From positions 1 to 64,000 of the forward strand of contig NZ_JAEHJZ010000049.1 in NCBI RefSeq assembly GCF_016469035.1: a DNA stretch of 64,000 bases, in the 5' to 3' direction. The stretch comes from Gelidibacter salicanalis. GTDB lineage: Bacteria > Bacteroidota > Bacteroidia > Flavobacteriales > Flavobacteriaceae. Below are positions 33,608 to 42,898 of this stretch, one piece after another. Position numbers and translations under genes: made by a program. The notes under the pieces were generated by a model, which did not search any database, had not been told where the DNA came from, and saw nothing but the letters and a program-made list of their open reading frames with translations. Position 1 is the stretch's first letter; each line of letters opens with the position of its first letter.

Positions 33608-36603
33608 AAAATCTGCACTCGAATTACAAATTCCCACTACTTGCCATTGGTATTCTCATACTCATTGGTGGATTTTTTACCTATCAGAATCTAAAAACAG
33701 GCTTGTTTCCGGATATTACATTTCCAAAAATTAAAGTGATTGCTGATGCAGGACAGCAACCTGTGGACAAAATGATGACCACGGTAACGATTCCGTTGGA
33801 AAACATCATTCGCAGAACGGAAGGATTGCAGTACATACGCAGTACAACGTCCCGCGGGAGTTGCGAGATTTCTGTTTTCTTGGACTGGAACATGGATATC
33901 AATACCGCAAAAGCACAAATAGAATCCTTCATCAATCAATCACAAGGAAGTATTCTGCCAAATACGGTGTTTTTCGTAGAAAAAATGAATCCGTCCATCT
34001 TGCCCGTTATGGGCTATTCTTTGGAAGGTGAGGGGATGTCCCAAGTGGATTTAAAGAAAATTGCAAAATATCAGGTCAAACCCTATTTGGCGGCGACACC
34101 TGGTGTTTCTGATATTGCCGTAATAGGGGGCAAGGACAAAGAATATCAGGTGGTTCTAAAACCGGATATGATCAAATCCCTCGGAATTTCTATTTCAACG
34201 ATTCAAAGTGCGATTATCAATTCTAATGTATTGCAGTCCAATGGGTACATCACAGATTACAATAGAATGTATCTCACCCTTACTGATAATGCGGTGGATG
34301 ATATTGAAGATTTACAAAACCTCGTCATTATAAATAGTCCCAACCGATTGATTCGTTTAAGGGACATTGCTGACATTGAAGTCAAAGAAGTAAAGGAATA
34401 TGTAAAAATCCTTGCCAACGGTAAGAATGTGCCAATAATCGCGGTGGTAAAGCAACCGAATGCGAACCTTATTGAAGTCAATAACACAATAGAACAGAAA
34501 GTTGCCGAACTCTCAAACATGCTCCCTAAAGGCGTCGTGTTGAAACCCTATTACAAACAGGCTGATTTTGTAAACACGAGCATTGCAAGTATTAAAGACG
34601 TTCTATGGATCGGTTTGGTATTGGCGCTTTTGGTGGTTATATTTTTCCTGCGCTCGTTTTCAGCAAGTATGGTCGTGCTATTTACCATTCCTATATCCTT
34701 ATCCTTGACACTAATTGTTCTTGACATTATAGGCTACACTTTTAATATTATGTCCCTAGGTGCAGTTGCTGCGGCCATTGGGTTGATGATAGATGATGTG
34801 GTCATCATCATAGAACAAATCCATAAAATTAGGGAAGAACATCCAGAAGAATCAATGGGTTGGATAGCCCACGAAGCGATAACGCATTTGTTTCCTGCAA
34901 TGATTGGTTCATCCTTGAGTACGCTTGTTATTTTCATCCCTTTTGTGTTGATGACCGGTGTGGCAGGAGCTTATTTTCAGGTCATGGCATTTAGTATGAT
35001 AATTGCTTTATCAGCATCCTTTTTGGTCACTTGGTTAATTGTTCCTGTATTGTCGATTTTATTCACAAGGGAGAAATCGGTCATACGTAAGCACGAGCCA
35101 AAAACGAAATGGATTCATCGGGTTTTGGGTAAACCAATTATTGGGATTTCCTTTTTGTTGGTTTGTGTGGTCATCCTTATCATTATACCTTCCAAATTGC
35201 CTTCTGGGTTTTTACCAGAAATGGATGAAGGAAGTATTGTTTTGGATTATAACAGCCCCTCAGGCACGACATTGGAAGAGACTGACAGGATGCTGCAAAT
35301 CGTAAACGGGGTTTTGGATTCCCAACCTGAAGTAGAAGCTTATTCCGCACGATTGGGAACACAAATGGGGTTTTTTATTACAGAACCCAACCGAGGCGAT
35401 TATTTAATCAAACTCAAAAACAAGCGAAACAGGACTACAACCGAGGTTTCTGACGACATAAGAAAACGCATAGAAGAAAAATTACCACAATTGACCATTG
35501 ATTTTGGACAGGTGATTGGCGATATGTTGGGTGATTTGATGAGTTCCGTTCAGCCCATAGAAATTAAAGTATTTGGAAACGACATCCACCAGCTGGAGGA
35601 ATTGTCTAAAAAAATTGCTGCCGAAGTTGAAACAGTTCAAGGTACAGCAGATGTTAACGATGGAATTATTGTTGCAGGGCCAAGTTTATCCATTATTCCA
35701 AATGTCCCCGTACTCGCACAATTGGGAATGACCGTTGCCGATTTCCAACTGCAGTTACAAACGCAAATTGAAGGAACAGTTGTAAGTTCGATGATTGATA
35801 AAGAACAAATAGTTGATATTCGACTTATTTATCCTGATGCGCTTAAAACGTCGGTTTCAGATATTAGAAATACCACTATTTTATTGCCAAATGGTTCCAG
35901 TGTCCCCATCAATACAATTGCAACTGTTGAAATGGGCAAGGGCGTGGCTGAAAATAATAGAGAAAATCAAAAATCGATGGGTGTTATTACGGCCCGACTC
36001 AACAATCGTGATTTGGGCTCAACCCTAAAGGATATTCAAAACCATTTGAGCAAAAACCTGTCCCTTCCAGCGGGTTATTCTATTGCATATGGAGGTGCGT
36101 ACAAAGAGCAACAGAAGGCTTTTAAAGAATTAATGATGATTTTAATTTCGGCGATACTGCTGGTGTTTATCGTGATATTGTTTCTTTTTAGAAAGATAAA
36201 GATTGCCTTGGCCATTATTGTCATTGCCGTTTTGGGAGTTGCTGGAAGTTTGTTGAGTTTATACGTAACTGGAACACCCTTGAATGTTGGTAGCTATACA
36301 GGAATTATTATGATTGTAGGAATCATTGGAGAGAACTCCATTTTTACCTATCGACAGTATCAGGAGAGTGATGAATCCCTATTGCATATTGAAAAAATCG
36401 AATATGCCATCGCAGCACGATTGCGTCCTAAATTAATGACTGCGTTTGCGGACATAATGGCATTGGCGCCATTGGCTTTAGGCATTGGAGCAGGGGCACA
36501 ATTACATCAGCCTTTGGCCATTGCTGTGATTGGGGGATTGGTGTTTGCATTACCACTATTACTTGTGGTGTTGCCTACGATTCTGAAACTCATAAAGGAA
36601 TAA
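33604..36603 (+). CDS. RND-family efflux permease (third system)
   Basis: A 999-residue RND pump with the usual two sets of helices and periplasmic domains. The TM4 motif is AIGLMIDDVVIIIEQIH, containing the acids needed for proton relay but differing from the two CzcA/CusA pumps in the window. Other conserved pieces are FLPEMDEGSIVLDY and SPSGTTLEETDRM-like sequence after TM7. It is translationally coupled to the adaptor. Being driven by the same box as the lipid A and two-component genes, it is more plausibly an envelope-stress or antimicrobial exporter than a metal pump, but that is inference. Confidence 0.85.
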   Translation: MKNLHSNYKFPLLAIGILILIGGFFTYQNLKTGLFPDITFPKIKVIADAGQQPVDKMMTTVTIPLENIIRRTEGLQYIRSTTSRGSCEISVFLDWNMDINTAKAQIESFINQSQGSILPNTVFFVEKMNPSILPVMGYSLEGEGMSQVDLKKIAKYQVKPYLAATPGVSDIAVIGGKDKEYQVVLKPDMIKSLGISISTIQSAIINSNVLQSNGYITDYNRMYLTLTDNAVDDIEDLQNLVIINSPNRLIRLRDIADIEVKEVKEYVKILANGKNVPIIAVVKQPNANLIEVNNTIEQKVAELSNMLPKGVVLKPYYKQADFVNTSIASIKDVLWIGLVLALLVVIFFLRSFSASMVVLFTIPISLSLTLIVLDIIGYTFNIMSLGAVAAAIGLMIDDVVIIIEQIHKIREEHPEESMGWIAHEAITHLFPAMIGSSLSTLVIFIPFVLMTGVAGAYFQVMAFSMIIALSASFLVTWLIVPVLSILFTREKSVIRKHEPKTKWIHRVLGKPIIGISFLLVCVVILIIIPSKLPSGFLPEMDEGSIVLDYNSPSGTTLEETDRMLQIVNGVLDSQPEVEAYSARLGTQMGFFITEPNRGDYLIKLKNKRNRTTTEVSDDIRKRIEEKLPQLTIDFGQVIGDMLGDLMSSVQPIEIKVFGNDIHQLEELSKKIAAEVETVQGTADVNDGIIVAGPSLSIIPNVPVLAQLGMTVADFQLQLQTQIEGTVVSSMIDKEQIVDIRLIYPDALKTSVSDIRNTTILLPNGSSVPINTIATVEMGKGVAENNRENQKSMGVITARLNNRDLGSTLKDIQNHLSKNLSLPAGYSIAYGGAYKEQQKAFKELMMILISAILLVFIVILFLFRKIKIALAIIVIAVLGVAGSLLSLYVTGTPLNVGSYTGIIMIVGIIGENSIFTYRQYQESDESLLHIEKIEYAIAARLRPKLMTAFADIMALAPLALGIGAGAQLHQPLAIAVIGGLVFALPLLLVVLPTILKLIKE

Positions 36604-36738
36604 TATTTTCGTAAATTTTACATCATGATATGAAATTGGAAAATTATTACAAAAAGAGTAGTGTTTGCCTACAGTCAACTGTTTTCATCGAGCGCTTTGT
36701 CAGATATCTTTTCTGGGATTAATGGGCTGATGATAACC

Positions 36739-37698
36739 TCAAAAAGTCGTTTTTAATATGACCACTAACGAAAGGACTGAAATAAACACCCAAACGCCTA
36801 TGGCGAGAAACAATGGTTTGGCACCCACTTCTTTCAGGGATGAAAAGCTCAAACTTGTCCCTATTAGGAAAAGTACCAGAGTCAACGCCACTTTAGAAGC
36901 AGAAACAATGTAAGGCGCTACAATTTCAATATTTGGCACATAGGTATTAGCTATGATAGCCAGTATGAATAAGCCAATGAAATAGGGGGTTTTAATTTTT
37001 TTGACACTTCCTCCGGAGAATAGAACAAAGACCATTGATATTGGCAAAATCCATAAGGCTCTCGCCAATTTTACAGTCGTCGCAACTTCAAGGGCTTTTG
37101 CACCATAAACATCGGCAGCGCCTATAACTGAACTTGTGTCGTGTATAGCGATGGCGCTCCACAAACCAAATTGATGTTGAGAGAGGTCAAGATAATGCCC
37201 TATTGCTGGAAATATAAAAAGTGCTATCGAATTCAATAAAAACACAATTCCTATGGAGATGGAGATCTGTTTAGCGTCTGCCTTGATAATTGGTGACAGG
37301 GCTGCAATTGCGCTCCCGCCACAAATAGCAGTACCAACAGAAATCATCTGGATTATTTTTTTATCGATCCCCAAAAGTTTTCCAAAGGCAAGACCCAAAG
37401 AAAGCGTAAGTGTAATGGAAGCCACGGTAAATAAAAATCCCTGTTTGCCTGCTGAAAGAGCACTGCTAACGCTCATCCCAAACCCCAAACCAATAACAGC
37501 TATCTTCAATAACCATTGTACGGCTTTATGGCTCAAATCGCTAAACGGGTTTTCAATAACCTGTGCTATGATTAATCCCACAACCAGCGCTATCGGTGGC
37601 GACATAAAAGGGAAAAGGCATAAAAGAGCCAATCCGATGTAAAGCAGTTGTGCCTTTGAAATCCGTTTACCAAACATTTGTACACATGTGTCAGTCAT
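36739..37698 (-). CDS. YeiH-family putative sulfate/sulfite exporter
   Basis: A 319-residue membrane protein with about ten helices and the family signatures GTAICGGSAIAA and AIHDTSSVIGAA (Cons_hypoth698/YeiH). Homologues are thought to export sulfate or sulfite-like anions. A LysR regulator gene lies 74 bp upstream on the same strand, the same pairing as yeiE-yeiH in enterobacteria. The pair runs against the surrounding genes and separates the third RND operon from the two-component system. Confidence 0.85.
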   Translation of the reverse strand: MTDTCVQMFGKRISKAQLLYIGLALLCLFPFMSPPIALVVGLIIAQVIENPFSDLSHKAVQWLLKIAVIGLGFGMSVSSALSAGKQGFLFTVASITLTLSLGLAFGKLLGIDKKIIQMISVGTAICGGSAIAALSPIIKADAKQISISIGIVFLLNSIALFIFPAIGHYLDLSQHQFGLWSAIAIHDTSSVIGAADVYGAKALEVATTVKLARALWILPISMVFVLFSGGSVKKIKTPYFIGLFILAIIANTYVPNIEIVAPYIVSASKVALTLVLFLIGTSLSFSSLKEVGAKPLFLAIGVWVFISVLSLVVILKTTF

Positions 37699-37772
37699 CA
37701 GTTATAAGTTTTAACTGGTGTAAAGGTACTGGGTTCAAGAAGTCCAATCAAATGATAAAAAGTAATCTGCTA

Positions 37773-38669
37773 TTACGATAGGTTATAATGGAAATGAATA
37801 AAGTTTAAAAATAGGTGAGACAAAGTTGCCTGATGTCCTTGTTGTTGAATGTAGCTAAATTGACGATTGATGCTAAAATCGTTAATATCCACAATGCCTA
37901 AAGTGCCAGACTTGAGTTCGTCAAGTATCGTGTTAATACTCAAAAACGCGACGCTTTCTTTGTCCTTTAGATAGGATTTGATGCTTTCTGAACTCCCCAA
38001 GTGCATTTCTATTTTCAAATGAACTTCGGAAATAGATACATTCTTTAGTGAATTCATAATGACCTCTAAACTTCCTGACCCTTTTTCACGAAGTACCAAA
38101 GGCAGATTTTTGATGGCATTGACATGAATTGCTTGGCTATTGAACAACGAGTGTCCTTGAGCTACCACCAGTACTATTTCGTCCTCCAAAAACACACGAT
38201 AAGCCAACTCTCTATTCTTGACAGTGCCTTCAATAAAGCCTATGTCGGCATTTCCGTCCAAAATATCCTTTTCAACCCGTTCTGTATTTGCGCTGAATAA
38301 AGAGACATTTATTTTAGGGTATTTCTTATGGAATTTTGCAAGAACTTCAGGTAGTATATACTGGGCAATGGTAGTACTCGCAGCAATACGTAAGGTGCCT
38401 TCGGTTTTATCGATAAGCGCATTCATATCAAATTGCAACGTCCTATGCATCTGCTCCAACGCTTTGCAATGCCCCAATAAGATGCTGCCTGCGTACGTAA
38501 GGTTGATGCTGTTTCCTTTGCGTTCAAATAACTTTTGGTTAAAATGAGTTTCCAATTGTTGGATGTGCCTTGTAATCGCAGGCTGCGTAATGTACAAGTC
38601 TTCGGCTGCCTTTGAGAAGCTTGACCGAGTAGCCACCGTCAAAAAGATATGAAGTTTATAGTCGAACAT
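37773..38669 (-). CDS. LysR-type transcriptional regulator (YeiE/CysB-like role)
   Basis: A 298-residue LysR protein. The N-terminal helix-turn-helix is typical (TRSSFSKAAEDLYITQPAIT, then HIQQLETHFNQKLFER), and a periplasmic-binding-protein-like effector domain follows. I use the ATG at 38669; the frame extends three codons to a TTG. It probably controls the adjacent yeiH-like gene in response to a sulfur-oxyanion signal, by analogy with YeiE. Confidence 0.85.
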   Translation of the reverse strand: MFDYKLHIFLTVATRSSFSKAAEDLYITQPAITRHIQQLETHFNQKLFERKGNSINLTYAGSILLGHCKALEQMHRTLQFDMNALIDKTEGTLRIAASTTIAQYILPEVLAKFHKKYPKINVSLFSANTERVEKDILDGNADIGFIEGTVKNRELAYRVFLEDEIVLVVAQGHSLFNSQAIHVNAIKNLPLVLREKGSGSLEVIMNSLKNVSISEVHLKIEMHLGSSESIKSYLKDKESVAFLSINTILDELKSGTLGIVDINDFSINRQFSYIQQQGHQATLSHLFLNFIHFHYNLS

Positions 38670-38992
38670 TATAAGCAAAGGTAATACTTAAAATAAAATA
38701 TTGGGTATAAGTGCATTTGGAATTTTATTAAATTTTCAGTAAGTTCAGTAAAAAGTTTTGTTGTGCCTAAAACGATGAATGACGCAACTGCTATAATAAT
38801 GACATACGGCAGCTTCTCATTGTGTTTGCCTAATATTCTATATAAACAGGCTCTGCATTTATCTACAATTATTTTAGGCCCATTTTGTAGGGATCGATAG
38901 AAAATTAGTATGCAGTTTATAGTCGTAAAAAGAGAACAAAATATGATGCTTCTAGAGAAAATTTAAACTCGTATGTCCAATTCTATTTTTTG

Positions 38993-39027
38993 CTTTAATA
39001 TTCCTTTAGAATCACATAGTAATTTTA
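38993..39027 (+). promoter_or_regulatory. PmrA-like box and -7 element, two-component operon copy
   Basis: Half-sites CTTTAATATTC (38993) and CTTTAGAATCA (39004), 11 bp apart, then TAATTTTA at 39020, 16 bp after the second half-site. The site lies 20 bp before the response regulator ATG, consistent with autoregulation. Apart from this, the 377-bp gap 38670-39046 shows nothing I can assign. Confidence 0.75.
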
Positions 39028-39046
39028 TTGTCTTAATTTTATAATT

Positions 39047-39721
39047 ATGAAATACTTAATAGCCGAAGACGAACTCGATTTACAACAATCAATCGTTACA
39101 TATTTACAGCGTGACGGTCATGTTTGTGAAGTTGCTTCTGACTTTCACGAAGCATCGGAAAAAGTCCATATGTATGATTATGATCTCATAATTTTAGACA
39201 TCAACTTGATTTCTGGAAGCGGTATAGATATTTTGAAAATATTGAGGAAAGAAAATAAAAGGTCTGGTGTCATCATTATCTCGGCTAACAATTCACTCAA
39301 TGATAAGTTAGAAGGGCTTGACCTGGGTGCTGATGATTATATTACAAAACCGTTTCATCTGGCGGAACTCAACTCAAGGATAACAGCAGTTTTAAGAAGG
39401 GGAAAGTTTGGCGGCGATGAGAGGATTGAATTTAATGAAATAAGTATCGATACCAAATCTAGAACTGCTTACATAGACGAAAAGTCAATGGCTTTGACAA
39501 AAAAAGAATACGATTTGTTGGTGTTCTTTATTTCGAATAAAGGACGTGTACTTTCAAAAGAGATTATCGCCGAACATCTTTGGGGAGACCATAGTGATTT
39601 GCTGGATAATTTTGATTTTATTTACGTGCACATCAATAATTTACGAAAAAAACTGACCTCTGCAGGGGCCAAATACATCAAGACAGCTTATGGTAGTGGC
39701 TATAAATTTATAGAAGATTAG
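39047..39721 (+). CDS. OmpR/PmrA-family response regulator
   Basis: A 224-residue response regulator. The receiver domain (about residues 1-120) has the phosphoacceptor Asp51 in LIILDINL, the conserved Lys in DYITKPFHLAEL and an acidic pair near the N-terminus (EDE). The C-terminal winged helix is of the OmpR type (LTKKEYDLLVFFISNKGRVLSK and HINNLRKKL, ending GSGYKFIED). OmpR-family members bind direct repeats with 11-bp periodicity, exactly the pattern found upstream of this gene and five other units. The kinase gene follows after 3 bp. Confidence 0.93.
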   Translation: MKYLIAEDELDLQQSIVTYLQRDGHVCEVASDFHEASEKVHMYDYDLIILDINLISGSGIDILKILRKENKRSGVIIISANNSLNDKLEGLDLGADDYITKPFHLAELNSRITAVLRRGKFGGDERIEFNEISIDTKSRTAYIDEKSMALTKKEYDLLVFFISNKGRVLSKEIIAEHLWGDHSDLLDNFDFIYVHINNLRKKLTSAGAKYIKTAYGSGYKFIED

Positions 39722-39724
39722 AAA

Positions 39725-40975
39725 GTGATAAAAAAAACGAGCCTTATAAAAAAAACGTCTAAAGCCTTCCTTTTGACAGGATTTGTTTTGACAATATTAA
39801 GTTCCATCGCGTTATATTTTTATACTAAAAATTTGTTGCAAAATGAAGTTGAGGAAGAATTGTATTCTACTGAAGCAAGAGTGGAAGCAGCACTTAATTC
39901 CAACAGGCAGTTATTTTCATTGCCACCTGTTGTCGAGGTCAAATCGGTTCAAAACTTATTGCCCAAAGTCCTAAAAGACACCATAATTTATGACCCTTCC
40001 CAAGATGAAATGGAGCTTTTTCGCGAGCTTTCGACTTATAAAGAGCTAAACAATGAATATTACCATATTACGGTTAGAACATTAGTCGTAGAATCAGAAG
40101 ATATTTTAATGGCCCTTGTTTTCTCGAACATAACCATATTTGTGATTGCATTTGTTTTTCTGTTTTATTTCAACACCACAAGAAATTTACGACTCTGGAA
40201 GCCTTTCTTCGATAATTTGGAACAGATGAAGACATTTTCATTAACAAAGAAAGACCCAATCACTCTGTCAGATAGTGAAATAATCGAATTTTCAGAATTG
40301 AAAGACCAAATCATGTTATTTACCAATAAAGTAAGGGATGATTATGAAAGTTTAAAACAGTTCACAGAAGATGTTTCCCACGAAATGCAAACACCTTTGG
40401 CAATCATTCAAGCAAAAATTGATAATATTATTAATGAACATGAGATAAACGATAAGCAGTTTGAGCAAGTAACTTCAATTCAAAAGGACATTCAGCGTTT
40501 AAAGCAATTGAATAAAAGAATCACTACGTTGACAAAAATTGACAATAATCAATTCACGAATATTGAAACTATAAATCTGACGGACTTGATTGATGAAAAG
40601 ATTGAAAGTTTTAAAGAGCTTCAATTTGTAAACCTCGTTCATAATTCAAAAAAGAAACTTTTTGTTTCCATGGATGTTTATCTTGCGGATATGTTGATTA
40701 ATAATCTTCTTTCCAATGCAATCAAACATAGTAAGAACAAAGAGGAGATTACTCTTGTTACAATGGACAATAGGCTTGTCATTTCTAATTTTGGTGAAGA
40801 AGCTTTGGTGCATCCTGAAAATCTGTTTTTGAGATTTTACAGGGAATCAAGAGCAAACCAATCTACAGGTTTGGGACTTGCAATCGTCAAGAAAATCTGT
40901 GATTTATATGGCTTTAAAATCTCCTATCAATTTGAAGTGGACCATCATGTCTTTTCTATAGATTTCTCTAAATAA
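39725..40975 (+). CDS. sensor histidine kinase
   Basis: A 416-residue kinase starting with GTG. It has two membrane helices (about residues 12-32 and 130-155) enclosing a periplasmic sensor loop of about 95 residues. A short linker leads to the dimerisation domain with phosphoacceptor His219 in EDVSHEMQTPLAI, and the ATP-binding domain has LLSNAIKHSKNKE (N box) and STGLGLAIVKKICDLYG (G2 box). It lacks a clear G1 DxGxG motif: the corresponding place reads VISNFGEEA. The periplasmic loop carries several acidic residues but no motif of a known sensor. Its partner is the regulator encoded directly upstream. Confidence 0.9.
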   Translation: MIKKTSLIKKTSKAFLLTGFVLTILSSIALYFYTKNLLQNEVEEELYSTEARVEAALNSNRQLFSLPPVVEVKSVQNLLPKVLKDTIIYDPSQDEMELFRELSTYKELNNEYYHITVRTLVVESEDILMALVFSNITIFVIAFVFLFYFNTTRNLRLWKPFFDNLEQMKTFSLTKKDPITLSDSEIIEFSELKDQIMLFTNKVRDDYESLKQFTEDVSHEMQTPLAIIQAKIDNIINEHEINDKQFEQVTSIQKDIQRLKQLNKRITTLTKIDNNQFTNIETINLTDLIDEKIESFKELQFVNLVHNSKKKLFVSMDVYLADMLINNLLSNAIKHSKNKEEITLVTMDNRLVISNFGEEALVHPENLFLRFYRESRANQSTGLGLAIVKKICDLYGFKISYQFEVDHHVFSIDFSK

Positions 40976-41069
40976 ATTCAGTCGTTTTAACATTATGGGG
41001 TGTATACTTTATATCCATTTAGATTTCAGTTCTATTTCTATAAAAAGGAAGAATAAACAGGGCTCAATG

Positions 41070-41440
41070 GCGTAGTAGGTTTGTCTTTTGGACTGGGAGC
41101 GTTATCAAAATGTAAGTAAGATACGCCTACAGATTATGGAAGTTCTTTAGTACATCCGAAATTGATTCCGAGTTTTAACCTTAATTACAGAACGAAAAAG
41201 TTGAAGCGCATGTTGCAGGATTGTATTACTGAAACGAAATATTCCGCAAATGGAAGAATTGGCAGGTTTTTCAGCTGATTTTGGATTGAAGAAATCATCT
41301 AGGATAAAAAAGGGGAAATAGCATTGTCGGCAAGTGACTTATTTAAAAATTTGGTTTAAGACAACCCATTATGGGAGAAAAGTTTACAGCGCTCTACGAA
41401 AACTATTATGAAACGCAGATTATATAATTTGGAATGAAGT
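41070..41440 (+). pseudogene. relic of a TonB-receptor-like outer-membrane beta-barrel protein
   Basis: The 590-bp gap 40976-41564 has no intact gene, but pieces in shifting frames recall the C-terminal barrel of outer-membrane proteins: GVVGLSFGLGAL, SFNLNYRTKKLK, ALSASDLFKN and FTALYENYYETQII followed by FGMKCGF, the last resembling the terminal beta-strands. Several stops and frameshifts separate them. It is beyond repair and probably the end of a deleted receptor gene. Confidence 0.45.
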
Positions 41441-41510
41441 GTGGTTTTGATTGTTTCAAGTATAAACTAAGATAATTTCGTCTACTTGTCGCTTTTGCGT
41501 ATAAATTATA

Positions 41511-41545
41511 ATTTATATTTACTTTAGAATTGATTACTATTATTG
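41511..41545 (+). promoter_or_regulatory. PmrA-like box and -7 element, lipid A glycosylation operon copy
   Basis: Second half-site CTTTAGAATTG at 41522 is intact; the first (ATTTATA at 41511) is degenerate. TATTATTG at 41538 occupies the -7 position, again 16 bp after the second half-site. The site lies 19 bp before the TTG start of the glycosyltransferase. Confidence 0.65.
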
Positions 41546-41564
41546 TAAGTTAAAATACACTGAT

Positions 41565-42284
41565 TTGACGATAAATCACACACTAACAGTCATTATTCCG
41601 GTCTACAACGAGCAAGATAATCTTGAACGTGTACAAAAAGAGATGCAAGCCTACATTGAGATTGCACTAGTCCCTACACAAGTCCTTTTTGTAAATGATG
41701 GCTCAAAAGATAATAGCCAGCAGATGATTGAAAAAATCTGTTGCTCAAATACAGATTTCCACTATATTTTGTTGGATAAAAACTATGGGTTAAGTGCAGC
41801 ACTCAAAGCTGGTTTTGATACTATCAGGACGAGCTTAACAGGTTATATGGATGCAGATTTACAAACGACTCCCCAAGACTTTAATGTGTTGCTAAAACAC
41901 ATAGAAAATAATGACCTGGTTACTGGTGAGAGAACATCACGAAAAGACTCTTTTATAAAAAACACATCCTCGAAAATCGCAAATGGTATCCGACGTGCTT
42001 TTACACATGACGGTATGGATGATACAGGTTGCCCTCTTAAGATTATAAAAACAGAATACGCCCAACGCATTCCTATGTTTAGAGGATTACACCGTTTTCT
42101 TCCTGCAATGGTATTATTACAAAACGGGCACATAAAACAGGTTCCTGTAAGTCACTTTGAACGTATTGCAGGTAGAGGAAATTTTGGTGTTTGGAACCGT
42201 CTTATAGGACCGTTGGTGGATTGCTTCGCTTATCTCTGGATGAAGAAAAAATACATAAATTATAAAATAAGGAAACAAGGATGA
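41565..42284 (+). CDS. ArnC/DPM1-like GT2 glycosyltransferase
   Basis: A 239-residue family 2 glycosyltransferase that should load a sugar onto undecaprenyl phosphate at the cytoplasmic face. The GT-A nucleotide-binding features are VIIPVYNEQDN, FVNDGSKDNS and the metal-binding YMDADLQTTP. Unlike ArnC it lacks the two C-terminal membrane helices and ends with a basic tail. Initiation is at TTG; no ATG gives the conserved MTINHTLTVIIPV start. The next gene overlaps by 4 bp. With LAB_N and ArnT-like proteins downstream, the product sugar is probably passed to lipid A. Confidence 0.85.
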   Translation: MTINHTLTVIIPVYNEQDNLERVQKEMQAYIEIALVPTQVLFVNDGSKDNSQQMIEKICCSNTDFHYILLDKNYGLSAALKAGFDTIRTSLTGYMDADLQTTPQDFNVLLKHIENNDLVTGERTSRKDSFIKNTSSKIANGIRRAFTHDGMDDTGCPLKIIKTEYAQRIPMFRGLHRFLPAMVLLQNGHIKQVPVSHFERIAGRGNFGVWNRLIGPLVDCFAYLWMKKKYINYKIRKQG

Positions 42285-42898
42285 GTAATTGGATAATACT
42301 CACTATAGGCTTTACCGCACAGTCATTGTTTTTTGGACGCTCTATCCTACAATGGATCGTTTCAGAAAAAAACAAGAAAGTACTCATACCTGTTCTCTTC
42401 TGGCACTTAAGTCTGATCGCTTCATTTCTTTTATTTGTTTATGGATATCTACGCGATGATTTTGCCATTATGTTAGGGCAATCACTTACCTATTTTATCT
42501 ATATACGTAACATACAATTACAAAAGCAATGGCATCTGTTCCCAAAATTAATGCGATGGTCTTTATATATATTTCCAACCCTAGTGTTGATCATTGGCTA
42601 TAACAATTCCATTTATGACAGAGAATCACTCTTCCATAACGAAGATATTCCATTGTGGTTATTGATTTTAGGGGTAGCGGCTCAAATTATTTTCACGTTG
42701 CGTTTTGTCTACCAATGGTTTTATTCAGAAAAACGTAAAGAGTCCTCATTACCGATGGGTTTTTGGTTGCTAAGCCTTACTGGATCTTTCTTGATTCTAA
42801 CTTATGCTGTATTGCGAGAAGACTTAGTACTCTTTTCTGGACATTTATTAGGTACCGTTATGTATGCACGCAATATAATACTACTCAAAAAGATATGA
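42281..42898 (+). CDS. tandem LAB_N-domain membrane protein
   Basis: A 205-residue protein made of two copies of the small membrane domain found at the N-terminus of some lipid A disaccharide synthases. The internal repeat is visible: RSILQWIVSEKNKK..PVLFWHLSL in the first half and RFVYQWFYSEKRKE..PMGFWLLSL in the second, each followed by a Y-x-R-D/E-D motif and a closing YIRNIQL / MYARNII segment. It has about six helices. It overlaps both neighbours by 4 bp. Flipping the lipid-linked sugar across the membrane, the job of ArnE/ArnF in enterobacteria, is a reasonable but unproven role. Confidence 0.82.
   Translation: MSNWIILTIGFTAQSLFFGRSILQWIVSEKNKKVLIPVLFWHLSLIASFLLFVYGYLRDDFAIMLGQSLTYFIYIRNIQLQKQWHLFPKLMRWSLYIFPTLVLIIGYNNSIYDRESLFHNEDIPLWLLILGVAAQIIFTLRFVYQWFYSEKRKESSLPMGFWLLSLTGSFLILTYAVLREDLVLFSGHLLGTVMYARNIILLKKI

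Noticed and set aside
42763-42894. Longer N-terminus for the ArnT-like protein
   Set aside because: The extension lies entirely within the LAB_N gene in another frame; the ATG at 42895 overlaps its stop codon and begins the conserved region.
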